From NCBI RefSeq assembly GCF_900101875.1, contig NZ_FNAI01000005.1, positions 1 to 64,000 of the forward strand: 64,000 bases of DNA, read 5' to 3'. The number at the start of each line of letters is the position of its first letter. Within the stretch, counting starts at the first letter, position 1. This document shows positions 1 through 6,797 of the stretch, one piece after another. A program made the translations under genes and the position numbers. The notes under the pieces are model-generated. The model was not told the origin of the DNA, ran no database searches, and saw nothing but the letters and a program-made list of their open reading frames with translations. This DNA is from Mucilaginibacter pineti (GTDB lineage Bacteria; Bacteroidota; Bacteroidia; Sphingobacteriales; Sphingobacteriaceae).

Positions 1-90
1 GGTGTGAGGTGTGAGGTGTGAGGTGTGAGGTGTGAGGTGTGAGGTGTGAGGTGTGAGGTGTGAGGTGTGAGGTGTGAGGTGTGAGGTGTG
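1..90. repeat. Heptanucleotide tandem repeat (GGTGTGA)n
   Basis: Twelve perfect copies of the 7-base unit GGTGTGA plus six bases of a thirteenth. The array runs off the left window edge, so its real length is unknown. It lies downstream (3') of the minus-strand phosphodiesterase gene. No open frame of note uses it. Copy number may vary by replication slippage; that is inference. Confidence 0.97.
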
Positions 91-169
91 TAAGGCCAAT
101 TGATCTCCTATTGGTTTGTTTGCTTGCCCATTAGTTTATTTTCAAATCTTCAAATTTTCAAATCAAGCG

Positions 170-664
170 CTATCGTCCTACCAACTCAATAACCTGCAGA
201 TCCTGGATCTTTTCACCATCAATGGCAAAACGCATGAGGGTGCGTACTTTATGCCAGCCTTGTTTACCGGCCGCGCCGGGGTTGAGGTGCAGGCAGTTGA
301 TCTTCTTATCGTGCATTACCTTTAAAATATGAGAGTGACCTGTAATAAACAGTTTAGGCGGGTTACTGTAGATCTCGGCACGTATATTTTGACTATACCT
401 ACCTGGGTAGCCGCCAATGTGCGTCATCCATACGTCCACCCCTTCGCAATTAAACCTTAAATGCTCGGGGTAAACTATGCGTACGTCTTTACCGTCGATG
501 TTGCCATATACGCCCTTTAACGGCTTAAATGCGGCCAGTTTATCGGCCAATTCAATATTGCCAAAATCACCGGCGTGCCAAATTTCATCGCAATTTTCAA
601 AATGCTTAAAAACGGCGTCATCGAGGTAACTGTGGGTGTCGGATATCAGGCCTATGCGGGTCAT
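170..664 (-). CDS. YfcE/MJ0936-type metallophosphoesterase (phosphodiesterase)
   Basis: A 164-residue calcineurin-like phosphoesterase of the compact YfcE/MJ0936 group. The metal-binding motifs appear in order: D9-x-H11 (GLISDTH), G32-D33 (HAGDFG), G54-N55-x-D57 (YGNIDG), a middle His in MTHIGG, and GHSH near residue 110. The length matches small cytoplasmic phosphodiesterases that bind two metal ions and act on phosphodiester model substrates. The natural substrate is unknown in this family. It is the last minus-strand gene at the left edge and is separated from trmN6 by an inverted repeat, so it is probably transcribed alone. Confidence 0.9.
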   Translation of the reverse strand: MTRIGLISDTHSYLDDAVFKHFENCDEIWHAGDFGNIELADKLAAFKPLKGVYGNIDGKDVRIVYPEHLRFNCEGVDVWMTHIGGYPGRYSQNIRAEIYSNPPKLFITGHSHILKVMHDKKINCLHLNPGAAGKQGWHKVRTLMRFAIDGEKIQDLQVIELVGR

Positions 665-708
665 TGGGTAAAGATAGAAGTAAGAAATAGAACTCGTAAT
701 ATTAAATC

Positions 709-805
709 TTTGTCATCCTGAGCGTAGCGAAGGATCTATTCATGACGATGCAATTCGGATTTGCAAACAGCACAATAGATTCTTCGCTACGCTCAGAATG
801 ACAAA
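709..805. repeat. REP-like palindromic element, 32-base arms
   Basis: The arms at 709-740 and 774-805 are reverse complements over 32 bases with two mismatches. The core reads CTGAGCGTAGCGAAG. Similar TCATTCTGAGC...GCGAAGAATCT sequences are familiar intergenic repeats in Bacteroidota genomes (from memory). It fills most of the gap between two minus-strand genes and could fold in RNA. No poly-T tract marks it as a simple terminator. Confidence 0.85.
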
Positions 806-815
806 TCATTTTTTA

Positions 816-1529
816 TTAAAATATCGTCAAAAAACCTTTTAACGTTTCCTGATACTCCTTGGTATAAACTTTCGGTCCATCATAAATCACAAACTTTCTT
901 ATTACAATAGGTTGGTTGTTAAATCCAAAAGCCAATATCTCACGGTGGGGTTCATCACTTTCAAATGAATAAATATCAACTTGTATTTGCAGGTGCAGCC
1001 CATGTTGAACAGCAATATCTTTAACAATTGCACCAGTAGCTAAAGGCAACACCAACCAGCAAGTACCATCGTTTGTTAAATGAGCAGCAACGCCGTCTAT
1101 TAATCCTTCAAAAAAGCCATCACCTGCATGTTTGGCCAGATTCTTCTTAGCCCCTGGCGATTGCAGCGAATTAATATAGAACGGTGGATTAGAAACGATC
1201 AAATCATACTGTCTATCGGGATGGGTAGCAAAGTACTCTTCAAAACCTGTGGTATACAGATTTAATCTATCAGCAAAAGGTGAGTTTTCAAAGTTTTTTG
1301 TGGCTGTTTTTGCCGCTGATTCATCAATTTCAACAGCATCGATATTAGCATTCGTAAACCGTTGTGCCAGCATTAGGGCTATAACACCTGTTCCGGTACC
1401 GATATCTAAAATTGATTGTGGGTTATCAGCTTCGGTTAAAGCACCAAGTAAAACACCATCGGTATTTATTTTCATTGCGCAGCCGGTTTGGTCAACGCTG
1501 AATTGTTTGAACTGAAAGATATTGGCCAC
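816..1529 (-). CDS. trmN6: tRNA1(Val) (adenine(37)-N6)-methyltransferase
   Basis: A 237-residue class I SAM-dependent methyltransferase. The SAM-binding glycine motif is DIGTGTG at residues 42-48, an acidic motif II lies at VEIDE (66-70), and the N6-adenine catalytic motif is NPPFY at 114-118. The N-terminal FQFKQFSVDQ...MKINTDGVLLG stretch is typical of the YfiC/TrmN6 family, which methylates A37 of tRNA1(Val). It starts 2 bases after the VOC gene stops, in a tight minus-strand run after purL, so co-transcription is likely. General RNA or DNA N6-methyltransferases share these motifs, but the N-terminal signature favours TrmN6. Confidence 0.9.
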   Translation of the reverse strand: MANIFQFKQFSVDQTGCAMKINTDGVLLGALTEADNPQSILDIGTGTGVIALMLAQRFTNANIDAVEIDESAAKTATKNFENSPFADRLNLYTTGFEEYFATHPDRQYDLIVSNPPFYINSLQSPGAKKNLAKHAGDGFFEGLIDGVAAHLTNDGTCWLVLPLATGAIVKDIAVQHGLHLQIQVDIYSFESDEPHREILAFGFNNQPIVIRKFVIYDGPKVYTKEYQETLKGFLTIF

Positions 1530-1531
1530 TA

Positions 1532-1921
1532 CTACACTTCATACAACTCCAGCGGCAAGCCATCCGGATCGGTAAAAAAAGTAAAGCGCTTCCCGGTAAA
1601 CTCATCCACACGGATAGGCTCTGCTTCTACCCCAAATTCTTTAAGGTGAAATACGGCTTCATCAAGGGCATCCACCTCAAAAGCTAAGTGGCGCAAGCCG
1701 GCAGCTTCGGGGCGCGAAGGACGCGGCGCCGGGCTTGGAAATGAAAAAAGCTCGATCTGGTAGCGGTCGCCCACTATCAGATCTAGCTTGTATGATTGTC
1801 TTGCTTCGCGATATACCTCGCGAACTATTTTTAAACCAAGCACCTCTGTATAAAACCGTTTCGATCTTTCATAATCAGAACAGATAATAGCTATATGGTG
1901 TACCTGGTTTAGTTTCAGCAT
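1532..1921 (-). CDS. VOC-family protein (YaeR/SMU1112c-like)
   Basis: A 129-residue vicinal-oxygen-chelate fold protein with two beta-alpha-beta-beta-beta modules. Probable metal ligands are His8/His9 in VHHIAI, Glu in IELFSF, His in LRHLAF and the C-terminal Glu in LELYEV. The closest recalled group is YaeR/SMU1112c, annotated as glyoxalase-like but with no settled substrate. Its ATG overlaps the purL stop codon by one base (TAATG), which indicates translational coupling. Activity on methylglyoxal-glutathione is not shown by the sequence. Confidence 0.88.
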   Translation of the reverse strand: MLKLNQVHHIAIICSDYERSKRFYTEVLGLKIVREVYREARQSYKLDLIVGDRYQIELFSFPSPAPRPSRPEAAGLRHLAFEVDALDEAVFHLKEFGVEAEPIRVDEFTGKRFTFFTDPDGLPLELYEV

Positions 1922-4143
1922 TATTCGCCTAAAATAGAGTGTAATACGTTGCTGTGAACCATTTTCACATCAGTAACATGGCCAAACAGTTCTTCGTCTA
2001 CATTAAGGAAACCATTGTTTACGGTACCCAGCAAACTAAATTCAGTTTCGCTGGTAGCCATAAACTCAATAAAACGTTCCTGTTCTTCTGGTGCTACAGT
2101 AACTACTACCCTGCCCTGTGCTTCGCCAAAAAGGAAAGCATCTTTGCGGATGTCGGCATCTGATTCAATATCAAAACCTAATCCGTTTGGCATGGCGGCT
2201 TCCAGTAAGGCAATATATAAACCACCATCGGCCACGTCATGGGCCGATTCAATTACGCGGTGTTTTATCATTTCTTTAACGGTTTGCTGCATGCTGTATT
2301 CCTTATCCATATCAAAATAAGGAGCAGGGGCTTTAAGTATTTTATGCCATGAAGCCAGGTATTGCGATGATGCAATATCATTAACCGACTCGCCTATCAG
2401 ATAAATAAGATCGCCTGGTTGTTTAAAGTTGGCGGTCATCAGGTTAGTTACATCTTCCATGATACCCAGCATACCAATAGTTGGCGTAGGGAAAACCGAA
2501 CCACCATCGGCAGATTGATTGTAGAAACTTACGTTACCGCCGGTAACAGGGGTTTCAAACTTACGGCAGGCATTGCCCATACCTTTAATGGCGCTCACAA
2601 ACTGCCAGTAAACTTCGGGATTGTAAGGGTTACCAAAGTTTAAGCAGTTGGTAATGGCAACGGGCTCGCCACCGGCGCAGGTAATGTTACGTGCGGCTTC
2701 GGCAACAGCTATCTCTGTACCTTTCTGCGGATCGGCATATACATAGCGCGAGTTACAGTCGGTGGTTAAAACAATGGCTTTGTTGGTATCCTTAACGGCA
2801 ACAACGGCTGCATCGCAGGCCAGGTTAGCCGTCATGGTTTGTACACCTACCATGCTATCGTACTGGTCGGTTACCCAACGTTTTGATGCAAGGTTTGGAT
2901 GGGCCGAAAGATGCTCGGCAACCTCAACAAGGTTAGCCGGTTCCGGCACATCATCTATGTTAAATTTCTGATTTTCGGCATAGTAAGCAGGCTCGCGGTA
3001 TTCACGTTCGTAAACCGGGGCACCGCCACCTAATACAAGGTCATCAGCAGGTACATCGGCAACCTTTTCGCCGTGCATGTAATATTCTAAACGCTGGGTA
3101 TCGGTAACCTCGCCAATAATAGCGCAGTTTAAATCCCATTTATCAAAAACGGCTTCTACTTCTTTTTCGCGGCCCTTGAAAACCACGATAAGCATCCGCT
3201 CCTGTGATTCCGACAATAAAATTTCGTAAGGCTTCATATTGGCCTGGCGGGTTGGTACCAGGTCAAGGTCAATACGCATACCGTGCTCGCCTTTGGCGCT
3301 CATTTCTGAGTTGGAGCAAATGATACCGGCAGCGCCCATATCCTGCATACCTACAACGGCACCGGTTTTTATAACTTCTAAAGTGGCTTCCAGCAATAGT
3401 TTTTCCTGGAACGGATCACCTACCTGAACGGCAGGAAGATCATTTACAGAATCTTTAGTAATATCTTTTGATGCGAAAGCCGCACCATGGATCCCGTCTT
3501 TACCTGTAGCCGAACCTACTATGTAAACCGGGTTACCTACACCATAAGATGTAGCCGAAACAGTTTCGCCAGCTTTAACAATACCGGCCGACATGGCGTT
3601 TACCAGCGGATTAACGTTATAGCAATCATCAAAAAACAATTCGCCGCCTACAGTAGGGATACCGAAAGCGTTACCGTAATGACTGATACCTTTAACTACT
3701 CCTTTAACCAGCCACTTGGTTTTATCAAGTTTCAAGTCGCCGAAGCGCAGGGAATTTAGCTGTGCAATAGGCCTGGCACCCATTGTAAATATATCGCGGT
3801 TAATACCGCCCACTCCTGTGGCCGCACCTTGGTAGGGTTCTAATGCCGATGGGTGATTGTGTGATTCTATCTTGAAAGCGCAGCCAATGCCATCGCCCAG
3901 ATCAACCAGACCGGCATTTTCTTCGCCCGCCTTGGCCAGCATACGGTCGCTGTCTTTTGGCAATGTTTTTAGCCAGGTGATGGAATTTTTGTACGAGCAG
4001 TGTTCGCTCCACATTACCGCGAAAATAGAAAGTTCGGTAAAGTTGGGCACGCGCCCTAATATTTCTTTAATACGTTCAAATTCTTCGGGTAGTAAGCCTA
4101 AATCTTTGGCGGTTTCAACGGTGGTTAATTCCTGGTGCTCCAA
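1921..4143 (-). CDS. purL: Phosphoribosylformylglycinamidine synthase subunit PurL (small form)
   Basis: A 740-residue PurL of the Bacillus-type small form, which needs separate PurQ and PurS subunits. It catalyses the ATP- and glutamine-dependent conversion of FGAR to FGAM, step 4 of purine synthesis. It contains two repeated PurM-like halves. Recognisable parts are the KIESHNHPSA segment, the GVGGINRDIFTMGARPIA stretch, GMQDMGAAGI, and DVADGGL in the second half. It heads the purL-VOC-trmN6 minus-strand run. purM lies about 13 kb away; purQ and purS are not in the window. About 400 bases of repeat-rich sequence lie upstream. Confidence 0.97.
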   Translation of the reverse strand: MEHQELTTVETAKDLGLLPEEFERIKEILGRVPNFTELSIFAVMWSEHCSYKNSITWLKTLPKDSDRMLAKAGEENAGLVDLGDGIGCAFKIESHNHPSALEPYQGAATGVGGINRDIFTMGARPIAQLNSLRFGDLKLDKTKWLVKGVVKGISHYGNAFGIPTVGGELFFDDCYNVNPLVNAMSAGIVKAGETVSATSYGVGNPVYIVGSATGKDGIHGAAFASKDITKDSVNDLPAVQVGDPFQEKLLLEATLEVIKTGAVVGMQDMGAAGIICSNSEMSAKGEHGMRIDLDLVPTRQANMKPYEILLSESQERMLIVVFKGREKEVEAVFDKWDLNCAIIGEVTDTQRLEYYMHGEKVADVPADDLVLGGGAPVYEREYREPAYYAENQKFNIDDVPEPANLVEVAEHLSAHPNLASKRWVTDQYDSMVGVQTMTANLACDAAVVAVKDTNKAIVLTTDCNSRYVYADPQKGTEIAVAEAARNITCAGGEPVAITNCLNFGNPYNPEVYWQFVSAIKGMGNACRKFETPVTGGNVSFYNQSADGGSVFPTPTIGMLGIMEDVTNLMTANFKQPGDLIYLIGESVNDIASSQYLASWHKILKAPAPYFDMDKEYSMQQTVKEMIKHRVIESAHDVADGGLYIALLEAAMPNGLGFDIESDADIRKDAFLFGEAQGRVVVTVAPEEQERFIEFMATSETEFSLLGTVNNGFLNVDEELFGHVTDVKMVHSNVLHSILGE

Positions 4144-4233
4144 TGTAATATTGTTTTATTTGAAAGGATGCGCAAAAGTAGGAAAAAAGGCGGAAAGGTG
4201 AAAGGGGATGTGAAAGGCAAAAGGCAGAAAGGT

Positions 4234-4301
4234 TAAAGGCGAAAGGTTTGGGATTGGGTTTTTGAGAGATGAAGGGGAAAGGCTAAAGGCGAAAGGTTTG
4301 G
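4234..4301. repeat. 18-base direct repeat, 50-base period, polypurine tract
   Basis: TAAAGGCGAAAGGTTTGG occurs exactly at 4234-4251 and again at 4284-4301. Related AAAGG units fill the surrounding sequence. It lies upstream of purL. Confidence 0.9.
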
Positions 4302-4500
4302 AAGTGGGTATATTAAGGGATCAGGTAAAGATTCTGAAATAAATATTGAGGAGTGGGGTGGATAGCTACCTAATAAAATTCCTTACTTTTTTATCTTTTA
4401 ATCCTTTATCCCGTACGGGCGTTGCCTTCGGCCGGGCTTTTTGCTACGCCTGCAGAACTTAGGCTCATGGCCGGTATCCGTATCAATCCATAACGCCTAT

Positions 4501-4533
4501 TGCAAGGCACACGCGTGCCGCGTGTGCCTTGCA
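4501..4533. repeat. Perfect hairpin, 15-base arms and 3-base loop
   Basis: TGCAAGGCACACGCG at 4501-4515 is the exact reverse complement of 4519-4533, with loop TGC. It lies 17 bases beyond the stop codon of the minus-strand secreted-protein gene. It could end that transcript or stabilise its 3' end, but no T-run follows. It may instead be one end of an interspersed palindromic element. Confidence 0.85.
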
Positions 4534-4550
4534 CGGCTCTGCTTACTCAA

Positions 4551-4937
4551 TTACCTTTTACTATATATCCCATAAGCATGTTTTTGCCATACTTTTAAAG
4601 GCACGAGTTTTCCATTTTCAAAGTCATCGTAAAAAATAGCATAAGTAGCTGCATTTACTTTAAACCTGTAATACGCAAAAAGCCTATCGGCAAAATCATC
4701 GCATACCGATACTTGATAGTATTTATCCTTTGCGGTTGGCGTAAATTCTATATAAGCTTTTAAAAGTCTTTGAGGATCTTTTTTCATCCTTAATTTATTT
4801 GAGGCAATTATCTCCGGCAACGCGTTTATCAGTTTTAATACTTTCTTTTCCTGTGGGTTGCTACCATTATTGTCCTGCGCCTTCGCGGCTACAGTAAATA
4901 AGCAAAGCAGAATAGGCAGTAGTGTGATAAGCTTCAT
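4551..4937 (-). CDS. Small secreted protein of unknown function
   Basis: 128 residues. An N-terminal signal peptide (MKLITLLPILLCLFTVAAKA, cleavage probably before QDNN) is clear. The mature part is basic and rich in Tyr and Phe, with motifs such as DDFADRLFAYYRF and YAIFYDDFENGK. I do not recognise the family. It is monocistronic, between the TonB-gene terminator and a strong hairpin. A periplasmic or cell-surface location is inferred from the signal peptide. Confidence 0.75.
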   Translation of the reverse strand: MKLITLLPILLCLFTVAAKAQDNNGSNPQEKKVLKLINALPEIIASNKLRMKKDPQRLLKAYIEFTPTAKDKYYQVSVCDDFADRLFAYYRFKVNAATYAIFYDDFENGKLVPLKVWQKHAYGIYSKR

Positions 4938-5014
4938 TAAAATATTTTCAATAAAAATAACGATTTCAATAATTTCTTATCCGCTGAAGCAAGAATTAAT
5001 ATCCACCCCACAAC

Positions 5015-5040
5015 AAAAAAGCCCCGCCATTACGCGGGGC
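5015..5040 (-). terminator. Rho-independent terminator of the TonB-like gene
   Basis: On the minus strand, GCCCCGC, a GTAATG loop and GCGGGGC are followed directly by six T. It lies about 65 bases beyond the stop codon of the TonB-like gene. Confidence 0.9.
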
Positions 5041-5105
5041 CAAAACTCAATTAGTATGCTCAATTTCCAAATCTCACTAAATCCCACATCAACACTCCAC
5101 CTGCG

Positions 5106-5951
5106 TTACTGATCGCCTAATTGAAAGCTGATAGGGATGGTATATTTCACACGCACCGGCTGTCCGTTTTGCATACCGGGTTTCCAGGCTTTGGCAAGCT
5201 TTAATACACGCAAAGCTTCCTCATCCAATCCGTAACCTACCCCCCTGTCAACCTTAATATTTGATAGCTGCCCATCTTTTTCAATAACAAAGCTCAGAAT
5301 AACTTTACCCGAAACACCCTGATCAACAGCAGCACCCGGGTACCTGATAGTACGTTGCAGGAATTTGCTCCAGGCCGCAGCACCTCCATAAGGCTCAGGC
5401 ATTACATCAAGACCGCTGGTATATATAGTATTGTCATCTTTACCTTTACCATTTCCTTCAATCCCTTTTCCATCGCCTGTGCCTCCGCTTGAATTACCTG
5501 TTGTAGCCGGGCCTTCAATATTGGCGCTTCCGGATGCTGCTGTTTGTAGTTGAACAATAGTAGGCGGATCAACCGGGGGTGTAATTGGAACCACAACAGG
5601 CGGCCGGTTATCAACGGTATGCACCGGCGCAGATGCTTTTGCTGGCGCTTCGGTGTGTTTAACCTGTTGCTCCTGCGACTTTTTAAGTTCGGCCTTTAAC
5701 GGCGGCGGAGGAGGTACATCTTTTAATTTCACGGTCGTCCATTTCACTATTTCAACTGGTTTAATGATAGGCCTAAAAATAATGCTCGCCACAACTAATA
5801 CTGCTACCCCAGCAAATGCCATCGCCATGGCGCGGGTCATGTTGCGGCCGTAATGCAGCCTTAAATCATAGGCACCGTATGCTTTGTTACGGTGGTCAAA
5901 TACAATGTCGAGCCACTCGTCATTGTACAAATCAAATTTGGTTTTTGACAT
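5106..5951 (-). CDS. Energy transducer TonB
   Basis: 281 residues. A cytoplasmic N-terminus (FDLYNDEWLDIVFDHRNKAYG, common in Bacteroidota TonB proteins) precedes one membrane helix at about residues 38-60. A Pro-, Lys- and Gly-rich periplasmic linker covers about 75-180 (PPPPPL; repeated PP). The C-terminal TonB domain covers about 200-281, with YPGAAVDQGVSGKVILSFVIEKDG and KAWKPGMQNGQPVRVKYTIPISF. It passes the proton-motive force to outer-membrane receptors, of which this window encodes at least four. No exbB/exbD is adjacent. A TAATTTTG box lies just 5 bases before the ATG, so the mRNA may be nearly leaderless. Confidence 0.93.
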   Translation of the reverse strand: MSKTKFDLYNDEWLDIVFDHRNKAYGAYDLRLHYGRNMTRAMAMAFAGVAVLVVASIIFRPIIKPVEIVKWTTVKLKDVPPPPPLKAELKKSQEQQVKHTEAPAKASAPVHTVDNRPPVVVPITPPVDPPTIVQLQTAASGSANIEGPATTGNSSGGTGDGKGIEGNGKGKDDNTIYTSGLDVMPEPYGGAAAWSKFLQRTIRYPGAAVDQGVSGKVILSFVIEKDGQLSNIKVDRGVGYGLDEEALRVLKLAKAWKPGMQNGQPVRVKYTIPISFQLGDQ

Positions 5952-5956
5952 AATTA

Positions 5957-5964
5957 CAAAATTA
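5957..5964 (-). promoter_or_regulatory. Candidate -7 box (TAATTTTG) of the TonB-like gene
   Basis: TAATTTTG on the minus strand fits the Bacteroidota TAnnTTTG consensus. It ends 5 bases before the start codon. No TTG lies at the usual -33 spacing, so this is a partial match. Confidence 0.35.
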
Positions 5965-6245
5965 AATTTCTTACTAAACGAATATACATATATAATATTT
6001 TATAAAACAAGAAAAAAGTTACAATTAGCCTAAAATAAATTTCATCAGAATTTCATATTTATAGGAATCGATAAAAATTTATAATCAATCAAAAAAATAT
6101 TAAAAAAAGACAATTTTTAAAGTAAATTTTACAATACAAGTTGCTTTTAAAGTATTTTGACTGCATTTTTTACACACAAAAGCATAAAAAGTTAAAATAT
6201 TTATAAAATAAGTGTGATTATTTTATTTTTTTACTACTTTTAGGG

Positions 6246-6602
6246 ATGGTTAACAGGCTTTATAAACTTTCAGCCTTATTTTTTATGCTCTTTTCCGGAT
6301 TTTCAGTCCACGGAAGAGGCGGATTATACCATATTAACCGAAAAAACGAAAGAAAAGCCACAATATCGGCTACAACACTGCACAATAACCCGCTTAATTA
6401 CGAGTATATTCTTAATAATATACCCTTACAGGTTATTAATTTACAGCAACACCGTGGCGCACATTCGTTACACGCCTTTACTACCAACCCAAATTTCTAT
6501 ACAATACGATTAAAGTACATCAATTTCGTTTGCAGTGGTAGTTCAAGTGAGTTATCGCGGTTCCGCAAACTAATCCTTTATCCCTTCCATGCTTTTTGGT
6601 AG
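6246..6602 (+). CDS. Hypothetical small secreted protein (118 residues)
   Basis: 118 residues opening with a signal-peptide-like segment (YKLSALFFMLFSGFSVHG). The rest is polar, with no family I recognise. Support for it being real is the immediate downstream hairpin plus T-run terminator and the lack of any competing gene. Against it, the codon pattern looks ordinary at best and there is no homology I can recall. It could be a decayed or orphan gene, or the transcript could be an RNA. Confidence 0.45.
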   Translation: MVNRLYKLSALFFMLFSGFSVHGRGGLYHINRKNERKATISATTLHNNPLNYEYILNNIPLQVINLQQHRGAHSLHAFTTNPNFYTIRLKYINFVCSGSSSELSRFRKLILYPFHAFW

Positions 6603-6606
6603 CAGC

Positions 6607-6660
6607 AAAACAATACAATCCGGATGCTCTGATTAAGCAATCGGATACTATTGTTTTTTA
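6607..6660 (+). terminator. Terminator after the 118-residue ORF
   Basis: The outer stem is AAAACAATA (6607-6615) with TATTGTTTT (6649-6657). The inner stem is ATCCG (6618-6622) with CGGAT (6642-6646). A T-run forms the 3' edge. It begins 5 bases after the stop codon, which supports transcription of that ORF. Confidence 0.7.
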
Positions 6661-6686
6661 AAAAAATTTAGTTTTAATACTGGAAG

Positions 6687-6761
6687 GCATTTTGATTGGA
6701 TGCATTGCACAGTATTGCTTTAACGCTACCCGGTATTTTGATTGGGTACCGGGTAGCGTTA
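6687..6761 (+). promoter_or_regulatory. Two hairpins with a shared loop in the amt leader
   Basis: The larger hairpin has perfect 15-base arms: TAACGCTACCCGGTA at 6721-6735 pairs with 6747-6761 around an 11-base loop. A smaller hairpin just upstream (GCAT at 6687-6690 with ATGC at 6700-6703) has nearly the same loop, TTTGATTGG. The large one ends 36 bases before the Amt start codon. It could be an operator, an attenuator or an RNA-protein site. No long T-run follows. Confidence 0.7.
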
Positions 6762-6797
6762 CTTAAATTTTATTTACCGCTCCCTAAAACCCTAAGC

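Larger units (their letters stand above)
4144..4550. other. Repeat-rich gene-free stretch between purL and a secreted-protein gene
   Basis: This stretch holds three things. At about 4185-4310 there is a purine-rich region with an exact 18-base direct repeat. At 4430-4500 there is a GC-richer segment containing GTTGCCTTCGGCCGGGC, resembling interspersed intergenic repeats of this phylum (from memory). At 4501-4533 there is a long perfect hairpin. No coding frame is supported. The purL promoter should lie at its left end, but I see no clear TAnnTTTG box. Confidence 0.7.

Noticed and set aside
1..90. Possible CRISPR array
   Set aside because: Repeats are 7 bases and contiguous with no spacers; no cas genes in the window.
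116..325. Plus-strand 69-residue frame at the left end
   Set aside because: It overlaps the well-supported phosphodiesterase gene on the other strand and has no domain or signal.
3857..4201. 114-residue frame antisense to the start of purL
   Set aside because: Shadow of the purL coding sequence with no supporting signal.
6696..6797. N-terminal extension of the first Amt
   Set aside because: It spans two regulatory-looking hairpins, is not Amt-like, and the ATG at 6798 gives a normal N-terminus.
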